A stretch of DNA of 64,000 nt from Gemmiger sp. An50. Lineage in GTDB: Bacteria; Bacillota; Clostridia; Oscillospirales; Ruminococcaceae. The stretch is from contig NZ_NFID01000003.1 of NCBI RefSeq assembly GCF_002161595.1, positions 1-64,000 of the forward strand. The letters run 5' to 3'. Every line of letters begins with the position of its first letter. Position 1 is the stretch's first letter. The notes below the pieces were generated by a model. It worked only from the letters and a program-made list of their open reading frames with translations. It had not been told where the DNA came from and ran no database searches. Of the stretch, positions 6,583-15,353 are shown piece by piece. Both the position numbers and the translations under genes were made by a program.

Positions 6583-9024
6583 TCAGCGCATGTCGATGTT
6601 CAGCTTGTGCTTCAGGTTGCCCAGAATCTTGTTCATGAAGCGGTCGATGTCCTTGGGGGTGAGCGCCTTGTCGGCGGGAACGAAGAAGATCTTGAAGGCC
6701 ATGCTCTTCTTGCCTTCGCCGATCTGCTCGCTGCGGTACACGTCGAACAGCTCCACGTCGCCCACCTGCTTGCAGGCGGAGCGGATGGTCTCCACCAGGG
6801 TGCCGCAGGTCATGCCCTCTTCCACCACCAGAGCCAGGTCACGGGTCACGGCGGGGAACTCGGAAATGGGCTGGTAGCGCATGCTCTCGGGCAGCAGAGC
6901 GCACAGAGCGTTGTAGTCGATCTCGCCCAGGAAGATCTTGTGGTTGGACTTGCTGTCCTTGGGCAGCTTCAGCTCGCCGGTTACCTGATTGGCCAGCTTG
7001 CCGAACACGCCCACCCGCTTGCCGTTGCACAGGATGTAGGCGGAGATGCCGGGGTGCAGGTAGGGCACATCCTCGGCGCGCTCATAGTCAAAGCGCACGC
7101 CGAAGGCCTCGGCCAGGGCCTCCATGGTGCCCTTCACGGTGAAGAAGTCCTCGTCGTCGCCGAAGGCAGCGAAGCCCAGGTGGGGAATCTCGTCCGGCAG
7201 CTGGGTCACGGGCAGCTCCTTGGGTGCGTACACGTTGGACAGCTCAAAGATGCGGCCGGCGTTGTTGCCCTTCTTCAGGTTCTCCACCACGGTGTTCAGC
7301 ATGGAGGGAGCCAGCAGGGGCCGCATGATGGTCAGGTTGGAGGTAATGGGGTTCAGCAGACGAATCACCCGGCGCTCGGGAGCGTCCTCGGCCAGATGCA
7401 GCGCATCCAGATCGGCGTCTGCGTAGAAGGCCAGGGTGGAGATCTCGTAGTAGCCCTGGCCGCACAGGGTGCGCTTGAGCTTGGCGCGGCGCTGCTGGGC
7501 GGGGTTCAGGCCGCCGTTGGTCACGCTGGAGGCCTGCAGGAAGGTGGGCACAATGTGCTCGTAGCCGTATTCCCGGATGACCTCCTCGGCCAGATCGGGC
7601 TCGCCGATCTCGATGTCCTCGCGGTAGCGGGGAGCGGTCACGTCCAGCACGTCGCCGTCCTGCTCCACCTCGAACTGCAGGCGGCGCAGGATGTCCAGAA
7701 TGGCCTCGGCGGGCACCTCGATGCCCAGAATGCGGTTGATGCCGCTGATGGTGGCGGTGAAGCGCTTGCCCTCACGGGGGGCACCGGCGCTCACGTCAAA
7801 GGCGCTGGCGGTCACTTCGCCGCAGCCCAGCTCCTGAATCAGGTGCAAAGCGCGGGCCATGCCCAGCTCGCAGGTGTATTCGGAGATGCCCTTCTCGTAG
7901 TGGCTGGAGGCATCGGTGCTCTGGCCCAGGCTGCGGGAGGTCTTGCGGATGTTGTCCCGCATGAACTTGGCGGACTCGAACAGCAGCTGGGTGGTGTTCT
8001 CGGTGATCTCGCTGTTCAGACCGCCCATGATACCGGCCAGGGCAACGGGCTTGGAGCCGTCGCAGATGACCAGATTGCTGTCGCTGAGCTGGAACTCCTT
8101 GCCGTCCAGAGTGACGATGGACTCGTCGTTGCGGGCGCGGCGCACGATGATCTGGGTGCTCTCCAGGGTGGACATGTCAAAGGCGTGCATGGGCTGGCCG
8201 ATCTCCAGCATCACGAAGTTGGTGATGTCCACCACGTTGCTGATGCTGCGCAGGCCGCACAGGGCCAGGTACCGGCGCATCCACTGGGGAGACTGGCCGG
8301 GGGTGATGTTGCGCACGCCGTGGCCCAGGTAGCGGGGGCACAGGTCCAGAGCCTCCACGGTGATGTTCAGGCCGGGATAGGTGTAATCGCTGGTGGTGTA
8401 GTCGGTGGCGGGCATCTTCAGGGGCTTGTTCAGCACAGCGGCCACCTCCCGGGCAATGCCCAGCACGGACTGGCAGTCCGCACGGTTGGCGGTGACCGAG
8501 ATGTCGAAGATGTAATCGTCCATGCCCAGCAGGGGCTTCACGTCTGCGCCCACGGGAGCGTCCTCAGGCAGCACCAGCAGGCCGAAATAATCGGCGCCGG
8601 GGTACAGATCGTCGTTCAGACCCAGCTCCACGCCGCTGCACAGCATGCCGCAGCTCTCGTAGCCCCGCAGCTTGCCCTTCTTGATGGTCAGAACGCCTTC
8701 CACGGTCTTGTGGTCCTTGCCGGTGGCCAGCACGGTGGCGCCCACCAGAGCACAGGGGTACTTGCCGCCCGCCTGCACGTTGTCCGCGCCGCAGCAGATC
8801 TGCAGCAGCTCACCGGTGCCCGCGTCCACCTTGCACAGGGACAGATGGGTGTCGGGAATCTTCTCACACTCCACCACGTGGCCGACCACCACGCCGGAGA
8901 TGTCCTTGCCGACAGGGATCAGTTCCTCTACTTCAAAACCGCAGCTGAAGAGCTTTTCCTCCAGCTCCTGGGCGGTCACGTCAATGTCTACATATTCCTT
9001 CAGCCAGCTGAATGGTACTTTCAT
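6583..9024 (-). CDS. pheT: Phenylalanyl-tRNA synthetase beta chain
   Basis: 813 aa, the usual size for the bacterial beta subunit. An N-terminal tRNA-binding domain at about 40-150 (VVVGHVVECEKIP, CGADNVQAG) is followed by the B3/B4 editing region, the B5 domain and the catalytic-like core. A C-terminal ferredoxin-fold anticodon-binding domain spans about 720-813 (FPAVTRDLALVVE). With PheS it forms the alpha2-beta2 enzyme that charges tRNA-Phe in the cytoplasm; the beta subunit also hydrolyses Tyr-tRNA-Phe. It starts 12 nt after pheS and shares its T-box-controlled transcript. Confidence 0.97.
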   Translation of the reverse strand: MKVPFSWLKEYVDIDVTAQELEEKLFSCGFEVEELIPVGKDISGVVVGHVVECEKIPDTHLSLCKVDAGTGELLQICCGADNVQAGGKYPCALVGATVLATGKDHKTVEGVLTIKKGKLRGYESCGMLCSGVELGLNDDLYPGADYFGLLVLPEDAPVGADVKPLLGMDDYIFDISVTANRADCQSVLGIAREVAAVLNKPLKMPATDYTTSDYTYPGLNITVEALDLCPRYLGHGVRNITPGQSPQWMRRYLALCGLRSISNVVDITNFVMLEIGQPMHAFDMSTLESTQIIVRRARNDESIVTLDGKEFQLSDSNLVICDGSKPVALAGIMGGLNSEITENTTQLLFESAKFMRDNIRKTSRSLGQSTDASSHYEKGISEYTCELGMARALHLIQELGCGEVTASAFDVSAGAPREGKRFTATISGINRILGIEVPAEAILDILRRLQFEVEQDGDVLDVTAPRYREDIEIGEPDLAEEVIREYGYEHIVPTFLQASSVTNGGLNPAQQRRAKLKRTLCGQGYYEISTLAFYADADLDALHLAEDAPERRVIRLLNPITSNLTIMRPLLAPSMLNTVVENLKKGNNAGRIFELSNVYAPKELPVTQLPDEIPHLGFAAFGDDEDFFTVKGTMEALAEAFGVRFDYERAEDVPYLHPGISAYILCNGKRVGVFGKLANQVTGELKLPKDSKSNHKIFLGEIDYNALCALLPESMRYQPISEFPAVTRDLALVVEEGMTCGTLVETIRSACKQVGDVELFDVYRSEQIGEGKKSMAFKIFFVPADKALTPKDIDRFMNKILGNLKHKLNIDMR

Positions 9025-9036
9025 GGGTTTGCCTCC

Positions 9037-10059
9037 TTAGTCCTTGAACTGCTTCAGGAACCGCAGATCGTTCTCATAAAGCAGGCCGATGTTGTTGATG
9101 CCGTATTTCAGCATGGCGATACGCTCGATGCCGATGCCGAAGGCCAGGCCGGAGTATTCGCTCGGGTCGATGCCGCAGTTCTCCAGCACCTTGTGGTGCA
9201 CGATGCCGCCGCCCAGAACCTCGATCCAGCCGGTGCCCTTGCACAGCGAGCAGCCCTTGCCGCCGCACTCAAAGCAGCTCACGTCCACCTCCACGCTGGG
9301 CTCGGTGAAGGGGAAGTAGCTGGGCCGCAGGCGGGTCTTCACCTCGCTGCCGAAGATCTTCTTCACGAACTCGTCCAGCATGCCCTGCAAATCGCACAGG
9401 GTGATCTTCTTGTCCACCACCAGACCCTCCATCTGATGGAACATGGGGGAGTGGGTGGCGTCGCTGTCCGAACGGAACACGCGGCCGGGCACCAGCACCT
9501 TGATGGGGGGCTTCTCGGCGTCCATCACGCGGATCTGTCCGGGGCTGGTGTGGGTGCGCAGCACGATGTCTTCGGCCACATAGAAGGTGTCCTGCATGTC
9601 ACGGGCGGGGTGGTTCTTCGCCACGTTCAGCCGGGTGAAGTTGTGGTCGTCGTCCTCGATTTCAGGGCCTTCGTAGATTTCAAAGCCCATGCCGGCGAAC
9701 ACGTCCACCATCTGGTCCTTCACGATGGTGATGGGATGCAGCGAGCCCATGGGCCGCTTTACGGCGGGCATGGTGATGTCCACCTGCTCGTTCTTGTTGC
9801 GGGCCTCCAGCTCCTTGCGGTCCATCTCGGCGCGCACTTCCTGGTAGCGCTGCTCGGCGTAGGCCTTGAACTGGTTGATGAACTTACCCATGGCGGGCCG
9901 TTCCTCGGCGGAAACCTTGCCCAGCTCCTTCATCAGCCCGGCGATGCTGCCCTTTTTGCCCAGGTAAGCCTGCCAGAATTCGGCCAGCTCTTCCTGAGAC
10001 TGCACAGCGCCAAGCGAAATCTCCATCTGCTCTTTCAGAGCATTGATCTTTGCTTCCAT
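9037..10059 (-). CDS. pheS: Phenylalanyl-tRNA synthetase alpha chain
   Basis: 340 aa. The start is the ATG at 10059 ([11 protein letters not shown]). The open frame continues upstream only because it crosses the T-box leader. An N-terminal coiled-coil tRNA-binding arm precedes class II synthetase motifs: [15 protein letters not shown] (motif 2 region), [12 protein letters not shown] and the motif 3 stretch [17 protein letters not shown]. The [12 protein letters not shown] insert is normal for the family. It catalyses ATP-dependent charging of tRNA-Phe together with PheT. Confidence 0.97.
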   Translation of the reverse strand: MEAKINALKEQMEISLGAVQSQEELAEFWQAYLGKKGSIAGLMKELGKVSAEERPAMGKFINQFKAYAEQRYQEVRAEMDRKELEARNKNEQVDITMPAVKRPMGSLHPITIVKDQMVDVFAGMGFEIYEGPEIEDDDHNFTRLNVAKNHPARDMQDTFYVAEDIVLRTHTSPGQIRVMDAEKPPIKVLVPGRVFRSDSDATHSPMFHQMEGLVVDKKITLCDLQGMLDEFVKKIFGSEVKTRLRPSYFPFTEPSVEVDVSCFECGGKGCSLCKGTGWIEVLGGGIVHHKVLENCGIDPSEYSGLAFGIGIERIAMLKYGINNIGLLYENDLRFLKQFKD

Positions 10060-10079
10060 AATACACCTCATTTTCATGA

Positions 10080-10346
10080 TAAAAAAGAACAGCCCCGCCC
10101 CGCAAACACAACGGGACGAAGCTGTAAACTCCGTGGTACCACCCATATTCCGCCGCAAAAAGCGACGGCACTTTCGGCGCCGGTAACGGGGCGAACCGTT
10201 CCGCACTACTGAGGCCGTGAAGGCCCGTTGGCACGAACTGCTCCGGAGGGAATTCGCATCGCTCTGTTCGGAAGGCCTTTCAGCCGGTGAACCTTCTCTC
10301 TGTACCCAGGGGTGCGGTGCGCTGTCTCCATCTCAGCATTTTAACT
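10080..10346 (-). promoter_or_regulatory. T-box riboswitch (tRNA-Phe sensing) of pheST
   Basis: The minus strand contains the T-box core GGGTGGTACCACGG (about 10131-10146). It is followed by a GC-rich terminator hairpin and TTTTTT (10081-10122). Upstream, the stem I specifier loop reads GAA-TTC-CC. The specifier codon TTC (10252-10250) encodes Phe, which matches the regulated genes. The AGAGAG-type AG-bulge region is near 10295. Uncharged tRNA-Phe should pair with specifier and T-box and allow read-through into pheS. Confidence 0.93.
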
Positions 10347-10352
10347 TTATAA

Positions 10353-10381
10353 AGTATACTCGTTTGGAAAGCTTCTGTCAA
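10353..10381 (-). promoter_or_regulatory. pheST promoter
   Basis: Consensus -35 TTGACA (10381-10376), 17-bp spacer, -10 TATACT (10358-10353). Start expected near 10346, at the 5' end of the T-box. Confidence 0.85.
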
Positions 10382-10900
10382 GGGGCGGGGACCCGGCGCG
10401 AAAAACGGCGGCTCTTTTATATATTACATTATATAGGGAGGGGGGGCAGGCACAGAGAAAAGGAAAAACAGCCGCGGATGCCGGAGCTTTTGAACGAAAA
10501 AACAGAGTCGGGCGCTCTTCGGCAAAATGTGCCGGGCAGGGGAGACTACAATCAAAAGCAGACCCGGAAAACGGGGCCGGGCGAAACCCGAAAACGGACG
10601 GAAAAAGCGCTGGAACCGGCGGCACTTGATGCAAATCATACCGAGTTGCATCGGCGAGGAAAAATCCCCGATCGGAATAAAAATTGTGGAAGCTGCACAA
10701 AATCCTTCCAGAGGATTCTGTAGGCGGCAGTAGGAACTTGTGTTGCACAAAAGGTGGTGATGTTGATACAATCGTTTTGAATCTTTAGAAATCTAAAGAA
10801 AAAGGCCGAAAAAGAGAGAATTTTAAAAGCAAGAGTGAACGGTAAATATATTTCGGCGAAATTTGAAAGCATGCGGCGAAAAACGGCGGAGCTTTCCCGT
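10382..10900. other. Intergenic region without a supported gene
   Basis: About 520 bp between the divergent pheST and YabE-like promoters. It is A-rich with several weak palindromes (for example TCTTTAGA/TCTAAAGA near 10781-10798 and GATGCAA/TTGCATC near 10628-10652). Open frames here lack ribosome-binding sites and family resemblance. I see no RNA gene. Confidence 0.4.
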
Positions 10901-10930
10901 TTGACGGCCCCGGCCCGCTTTTGCTACAAT
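10901..10930 (+). promoter_or_regulatory. Promoter of the YabE-like gene
   Basis: -35 TTGACG (10901-10906), 18-bp spacer, -10 TACAAT (10925-10930). It gives a leader of about 140 nt. Confidence 0.65.
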
Positions 10931-11008
10931 GCCACAAGTGCCCGGAACAGGCCGCATTTGACGGCAAAGGCTCCGGGCCATCGAAAGCAGGGCGCGGTCT
11001 GGCCCCAT

Positions 11009-11062
11009 GTTCCAGGCCGCCGGCGGGCCGTTTTTGGCCCCCATTGCCCGCCAGCATGGAAC
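11009..11062 (+). promoter_or_regulatory. Nested stem-loop ahead of the YabE-like ribosome-binding site
   Basis: An outer stem GTTCCA/TGGAAC encloses GGCGGGC/GCCCGCC with an inner GGCC/GGCC. It ends 3 nt before the AGGAG (11066-11070) of the YabE-like gene. It could influence translation or mRNA stability; no known riboswitch class is recognised. Confidence 0.45.
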
Positions 11063-11075
11063 GTTAGGAGATTGC

Positions 11076-12119
11076 ATGATTACGATCATCAAGAAATTGC
11101 GCCGCCTGGTTCTGGCGGTGCCGGTCAAGGTGTGGGCCTGCCTGATTACCGTGGGCTGCCTGGCGCTCACCCTGATCGGCCTGCATCAGGCGCTGCATCT
11201 GGTGCGCATCACCGATTCCGAGGGCGCGAGCGAGGTGGTTATGACCCACCTGGACGACCCGCAGAAGCTCATGCAGCTGAGCGGCATCGTGGCCGAGGAG
11301 GGCGACGATGTGCACTACACCGCCTACAAGGGCAATCAGGCCAGCCTGAGCATCCAGCGGGCGGTGGACCTCACCGTCACCGCGGATGGCCAGACCCACG
11401 ACCTGCGTCTGGTGAACGGAACGGTGAGCGACGCACTGGCCGCCTGCGGCGTGGAGCTGGGCGAGCACGATTACACCGAGCCCAGCCTGCACACCGCCAT
11501 CTCTGAGGACCTCGATGTGCAGGTGCACCGGGTGGAATACCGGGACACCGTGGTGGAGGAATCCATCCCCTACGAGACCGAGTATGTGTACACCAGTCTG
11601 TTCTACAAGAACCGGAACCGGACCCAGCTGGTGCAGCAGGGGCACGAGGGCACCAACCAGATCACCCACCGCGAACGCGTGGTGGACGGCGAGGTGGAAT
11701 CCAGCCAGGTGATCAGCGTGGTGCAGACCGTGGCACCCCAGAACACCATCATCAAGGCCTATCAGGCCGGGGCGCCGGTTTCGCCCCTGGAAGGTCCTGA
11801 GGTGGTGAACGGCGTGCCCACCGGTTATACGGCGGTATACACCGGCCGGGCCACCGGCTACAGTGCCAGCCGGGGCCGGGGCGCTTCCGGCATGGGGCTG
11901 TACTGCGGCACCGTGGCCGTGAACCCCGCCCTCATTCCGTATGGTACCAAGCTCTATATCACCAGCACCGACGGCAAGCTGGTCTACGGCTACGCCATCG
12001 CCACCGACACGGGCGCTTCGCTGCTGAACGGCAGCTGCCTGGTGGACCTGTTCTACGACAGCTTCTCCGAAGCATTGATGAACGGTGTGCAGGAAGTGAA
12101 CGTGTATGTGATGGGCTAA
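11076..12119 (+). CDS. YabE/Rpf-like cell-wall protein (DUF348, G5, 3D domains)
   Basis: 347 aa. An N-terminal signal anchor (about 12-35) is followed by a ubiquitin-like DUF348 segment (VDLTVTADGQTHDLRLVNG), a G5 domain at about 150-235 and a C-terminal 3D domain. The 3D domain keeps the three acidic positions of this fold (ATDTGAS and VDLFYDSF). Proteins of this layout are exported peptidoglycan-active enzymes of the YabE/resuscitation-promoting type, with lytic-transglycosylase-like folds. The ATG at 11076 has TAGGAG 5 nt upstream. Single gene with its own promoter and terminator. It carries one DUF348 unit, fewer than B. subtilis YabE. Confidence 0.85.
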   Translation: MITIIKKLRRLVLAVPVKVWACLITVGCLALTLIGLHQALHLVRITDSEGASEVVMTHLDDPQKLMQLSGIVAEEGDDVHYTAYKGNQASLSIQRAVDLTVTADGQTHDLRLVNGTVSDALAACGVELGEHDYTEPSLHTAISEDLDVQVHRVEYRDTVVEESIPYETEYVYTSLFYKNRNRTQLVQQGHEGTNQITHRERVVDGEVESSQVISVVQTVAPQNTIIKAYQAGAPVSPLEGPEVVNGVPTGYTAVYTGRATGYSASRGRGASGMGLYCGTVAVNPALIPYGTKLYITSTDGKLVYGYAIATDTGASLLNGSCLVDLFYDSFSEALMNGVQEVNVYVMG

Positions 12120-12144
12120 CGCCCGCAAAACGCAGCACACCGCG

Positions 12145-12190
12145 CCGGAACAGCCAGCAAAACAGCTGGCTGTTCCGGCTTTCTTTTTTA
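12145..12190 (+). terminator. Terminator of the YabE-like gene
   Basis: A 14-bp perfect stem, CCGGAACAGCCAGC/GCTGGCTGTTCCGG, followed by CTTTCTTTTTT. Confidence 0.88.
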
Positions 12191-12315
12191 CCCGAACAAT
12201 CCGGCTGACTTGCCCCAAACCGGGCCGAATTTGCCCGTTTTGGGGCGTTTTTCGCCTTTTTACCCGCTTTTTACCGCATAGCGCCAAAAAGCGGCGTTTT
12301 TTGGCGTTTTATGGC

Positions 12316-12344
12316 TTGACAAACCCGCCCGGCGGGCATACACT
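12316..12344 (+). promoter_or_regulatory. Promoter of the corA leader
   Basis: -35 TTGACA (12316-12321), 17-bp spacer, -10 TACACT (12339-12344). Start expected near 12351, so the corA mRNA carries about 230 nt of leader. Confidence 0.8.
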
Positions 12345-12397
12345 AAGTGAGGGCCAATGGGCCCGCAACAAAAAATTCAATGCAAGGAGATGACAGC

Positions 12398-12478
12398 ATG
12401 GACGGCGACCCCAGTAGATGTGTGGATCGTTTTATCAGCGGAACCGGCTTTGCTGCCTTACCCTGCATCCTGCGCTGA
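12398..12478 (+). CDS. Putative 26-aa leader peptide upstream of corA
   Basis: The ORF encodes a 26-residue peptide beginning MDGDPSR and ending CILR. Its site AAGGAG (12384-12389) is 8 nt from the ATG, the best ribosome-binding site in the leader. The peptide is neither a signal peptide nor a membrane helix. The Asp/Pro-containing N-terminus resembles the MEPDP start of enterobacterial MgtL, where acidic and proline codons destabilise the translating ribosome at low magnesium. Its stop lies 14 nt before the left arm of the hairpin that can hide the corA ribosome-binding site. Function as a magnesium-sensing leader is inferred. Confidence 0.5.
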   Translation: MDGDPSRCVDRFISGTGFAALPCILR

Positions 12479-12491
12479 ACAAAAGCGTGGA

Positions 12492-12580
12492 ACCTGCTTT
12501 TCGGGGGGCGGCTGTAATGCCGTGCGCCGCAAACACAGCCGGCACAAGGGCCGGTAAGTTTGAGAAAGCAGGTGTTTTTT
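12492..12580 (+). promoter_or_regulatory. corA leader structure masking the ribosome-binding site
   Basis: ACCTGCTTT (12492-12500) is complementary to AAAGCAGGT (12565-12573), which contains the corA ribosome-binding site. Between the arms are GC-rich hairpins, including CCGGC/GCCGG (about 12540-12554). TTTTTT (12575-12580) follows the right arm directly, then the corA ATG at 12581. The element can therefore act as a terminator, as an RBS-sequestering stem, or both. Confidence 0.6.
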
Positions 12581-13516
12581 ATGTTGAATATTTATCTGAG
12601 CGATAGCGGCCGTATGCTGGAGCAGGACCAGATCCTGCCCGGTTCCTGGATCAACCTGTGCGACCCCAACGAGAAGGAAATCGGCCGGGTTTGTGCCCAG
12701 CTGCATGTGGACCCGGACCTGGTTCGGGCCGCCCTGGACGAAGAGGAACGCAGCCGTATCGAGGTGGAAGACAACGGCCACATCCTCATCATCGTGGACA
12801 CCCCTATCGTGCAGACCGAGGGCCACAGCTTTGTGTATTCCACCATTCCCTTCGGCATCGTGCTCACCGAGGATAACATCATCACTGTCTCCCTGAAGGA
12901 GACCGCGCTGCCCCGCGCCTTCATGGAGGGCCTGGTCAAGGCCTGCAGCACCAAGAAGCGCAAGCGCATGGCTCTGCAGATGCTCTACCGCAACGCCAGC
13001 CTGTTCCTGTTCTACCTGCGTCAGGTGGACAAGGCCAGCACCCGCGTGGAGAACGAGCTGCACAAGAGCATGAAGAACAAGGAGCTCATTCAGATGCTGG
13101 GCCTGGAAAAGAGCCTGGTGTACTTCTCCACCTCCCTGAAGGGCAACGAGATCGTTCTGGAGAAGCTGCTGCGCATGGATTTTGTGAGGGACTTCCCCGA
13201 GGATACCGACCTTTTGGAGGATGTAATCATCGAGAACAAGCAGGCCATGGAGATGAGCAGCATCTACCGGGACATTCTGTCCGGTACCATGGACGCCTTC
13301 GCCTCCGTGATTTCCAACAACCTGAACATCGTGATGAAGTTGCTGGCCGCCGTGACCATCATCCTCACGGTGCCCACCATCGTGTCCAGTCTGTGGGGCA
13401 TGAACGTGCCGGTACCCTTTGCCGAGAATCCCTTCGGCTTCGTGATCGTGCTGGCCATTGCCGTTCTGGCTACCCTGGGCGCAGGCTTTTTGGCCCGCTG
13501 GAAGAAGTGGCTGTAA
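12581..13516 (+). CDS. corA: CorA-family magnesium (divalent cation) channel
   Basis: 311 aa. A large cytoplasmic N-terminal domain (about 1-245, with the long helix around LYRNASLFLFYLRQ) is followed by two C-terminal transmembrane helices. The selectivity motif Gly-Met-Asn is present in WGMNVPVPF after the first helix, and the tail is short and basic (RWKKWL). CorA proteins are homopentameric Mg2+/Co2+ channels of the cytoplasmic membrane. The start at 12581 gives the standard N-terminus; its site AGCAGGTG is embedded in the leader stem. Monocistronic. Confidence 0.93.
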   Translation: MLNIYLSDSGRMLEQDQILPGSWINLCDPNEKEIGRVCAQLHVDPDLVRAALDEEERSRIEVEDNGHILIIVDTPIVQTEGHSFVYSTIPFGIVLTEDNIITVSLKETALPRAFMEGLVKACSTKKRKRMALQMLYRNASLFLFYLRQVDKASTRVENELHKSMKNKELIQMLGLEKSLVYFSTSLKGNEIVLEKLLRMDFVRDFPEDTDLLEDVIIENKQAMEMSSIYRDILSGTMDAFASVISNNLNIVMKLLAAVTIILTVPTIVSSLWGMNVPVPFAENPFGFVIVLAIAVLATLGAGFLARWKKWL

Positions 13517-13541
13517 CCGAGAACGGTTTTCAAAAGTACAA

Positions 13542-13579
13542 ACGCGCCCCGGCGATCTGCGGATCGCCGGGCGTTTTGT
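13542..13579 (+). terminator. corA terminator
   Basis: CCCGGCGATC/GATCGCCGGG stem followed by CGTTTTGTTTT. Confidence 0.8.
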
Positions 13580-13604
13580 TTTCGCCAAAAGGTCCGGTCC
13601 GCCG

Positions 13605-13633
13605 TTGCGTAAACCGCCAAAGGCTGGTATAAT
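13605..13633 (+). promoter_or_regulatory. cysS promoter
   Basis: -35 TTGCGT (13605-13610), 17-bp spacer, consensus -10 TATAAT (13628-13633). The leader is only about 55 nt; no T-box is present. Confidence 0.8.
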
Positions 13634-13694
13634 GATACCATTGAAACTGCGCCGTGCCATGGGGGCCGTTGCGCAGAGCAAGGAGCGAAGCAGT

Positions 13695-15095
13695 ATGCAG
13701 ATTTTTAACACCCTCACCCGCAAAAAAGAGGAGTTCATCCCGCAGAAGCCCGGCGAGTACCGCATCTATGTGTGCGGCCCCACCGTGTACAATTTCATCC
13801 ACATCGGCAATGCCCGGCCCATGGTGGTGTTCGACACCCTGCGCCGCTATCTGGAATACCAGGGCAACAAGGTGATCTACGTTTCCAACATCACCGATAT
13901 TGACGACAAGCTGATCAAGAAGGGCCAGGAGGAAGGCGTTCCCATGCAGGAGGTCGCCCGCCGCTACGAGGCCGAGTATATCAAGGACAGCGAGGGCCTG
14001 AACGTGCTGGCGCCCAGCGTGCGTCCCCGCGCCACCGAGCACATCGACGAGATTCTGGGCATCGTGGCCGACATCATCGAAAAGGGCTACGGTTATGTGG
14101 CCAAGAACGGCGACGTGTATTTCCGGGCCAGAAAGTTCAAGGAGTACGGCAAGCTGAGCCACCTGAACCTGGAGGACCTGGAGAGCGGCAACCGTGAGCT
14201 GCGCAGCCAGATGGACGACGACCTGAAGGAGGACCCGGCGGACTTCGCGGTCTGGAAGGCTGCCAAGCCCGGCGAGCCTGCCTGGGAAAGCCCCTACGGC
14301 CCCGGCCGTCCCGGCTGGCACATCGAGTGCAGCGCCATGGCCCGCAAGCATCTGGGCGCCACCATCGACCTGCATTGCGGCGGTCAGGACCTGATCTTCC
14401 CCCACCACGAGAACGAGATCGCCCAGTCCGAGTGCGCCAACGGCTGCACCTTCAGCCGCTACTGGATGCACAACGGCTTTTTGAACATCGACAACCACAA
14501 GATGAGCAAGAGCGCCAACAATTTCTTCACAGTGCGTGAGATTGCCGACGCTTACGGCTACGAGCCCATCCGGTATTTCCTGCTCACCGCGGGATACCGT
14601 ATGCCCCTGAACTACACCGTGGAGCTGATTCAGTCCTGCAAGTCCAGCCTGGAGCGGCTGTACACCTGCCGCGAGAATCTGGATTTCCTCATCAAGAACG
14701 CCGCCGAGGCCGGCAGCGACGTACTGATCGAGAAGGCTGCCGCCGCCAAGGCCAAGTTCAACACCGCCATGGACGACGATCTGAACACCCCGGATGCTCT
14801 GGCCGCCATCTTTGAGCTGGTGAAGGAGATCAACACCCTGGGCAAGGAGGCCTCCAAGGCTGCTCTGACCAATGCCGCCGAGGTGTTCGACGAGCTGACC
14901 GGCGTGCTGGGCCTGCTCTACAACCGCAAGACCAACGAGGTGCCTGCCGAGGTGATGGAGCTGGTGGAGCGCCGCGCTGCCGCCAAGAAGGCCAAGGACT
15001 GGGGCACTGCCGACGCGCTGCGCGCCCAGATCACCGAAATGGGCTGGCAGGTGGAGGACACCGCCCAGGGCCCCAAAGTATCTAAAATTTCTTAA
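13695..15095 (+). CDS. cysS: Cysteinyl-tRNA synthetase
   Basis: 466 aa, a standard length. Class I synthetase: the HIGH-type motif is HIGNARP (about residues 36-42) and the KMSKS motif is KMSKSANNF (about 270). Zinc ligands include the Cys of YVCGPTVY, the Cys of WHIECSAM, and GGQDLIFPHHENE. Cytoplasmic monomer that charges tRNA-Cys using ATP. The ATG at 13695 is chosen for AGGAG 9 nt upstream and because the protein then begins MQIFNTLTRKKEEF as family members do. Confidence 0.97.
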   Translation: MQIFNTLTRKKEEFIPQKPGEYRIYVCGPTVYNFIHIGNARPMVVFDTLRRYLEYQGNKVIYVSNITDIDDKLIKKGQEEGVPMQEVARRYEAEYIKDSEGLNVLAPSVRPRATEHIDEILGIVADIIEKGYGYVAKNGDVYFRARKFKEYGKLSHLNLEDLESGNRELRSQMDDDLKEDPADFAVWKAAKPGEPAWESPYGPGRPGWHIECSAMARKHLGATIDLHCGGQDLIFPHHENEIAQSECANGCTFSRYWMHNGFLNIDNHKMSKSANNFFTVREIADAYGYEPIRYFLLTAGYRMPLNYTVELIQSCKSSLERLYTCRENLDFLIKNAAEAGSDVLIEKAAAAKAKFNTAMDDDLNTPDALAAIFELVKEINTLGKEASKAALTNAAEVFDELTGVLGLLYNRKTNEVPAEVMELVERRAAAKKAKDWGTADALRAQITEMGWQVEDTAQGPKVSKIS

Positions 15096-15156
15096 AATAT
15101 CTCAGGCAATACCGGGCTTGCTCTAAAACGGGGCGGCCCTGCGATCCGACGTTTCG

Positions 15157-15194
15157 CCGGGTGTGGTGAAGGCTTCACCGCACCCGGTTTTTTT
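15157..15194 (+). terminator. cysS terminator
   Basis: CCGGGTG-TGGTGAAG / CTTCACCG-CACCCGG hairpin followed by TTTTTTT. Confidence 0.85.
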
Positions 15195-15249
15195 GTACCC
15201 CTCCCTTGCATTCTTTTTTCGTTTTCACAGGAAAACCACACCCTTCCCC

Positions 15250-15279
15250 TTGCAATGGGCGGCGGGTTTTGACTATACT
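15250..15279 (+). promoter_or_regulatory. Promoter of the large glycosyltransferase gene
   Basis: -35 TTGCAA (15250-15255), 18-bp spacer, -10 TATACT (15274-15279). Confidence 0.6.
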
Positions 15280-15353
15280 GAACATAAGAGCGTCTACGAT
15301 TTGAATAGACCATCCCCGCGCGGTGCGCCGTGCGTGTGTAAAGGAGAGAGATC

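Noticed and set aside
6442-10212. A 1,256-codon open frame on the plus strand
   Set aside because: It is antisense to pheT and pheS, is dominated by Gly/Ala/His/Val/Gln as expected from a reversed GC-rich gene, and has no ribosome-binding site or domain.
10217-10723. A 168-codon plus-strand frame opposite the pheS leader
   Set aside because: Its first half is the complement of the T-box riboswitch and the rest has no ribosome-binding site.
12581-13516. ZntB-type zinc exporter as alternative for the CorA-family gene
   Set aside because: An intact Gly-Met-Asn motif is shared by both families. With no zinc-related context and a leader suggestive of magnesium, CorA is the better label, though transport direction is not proven.
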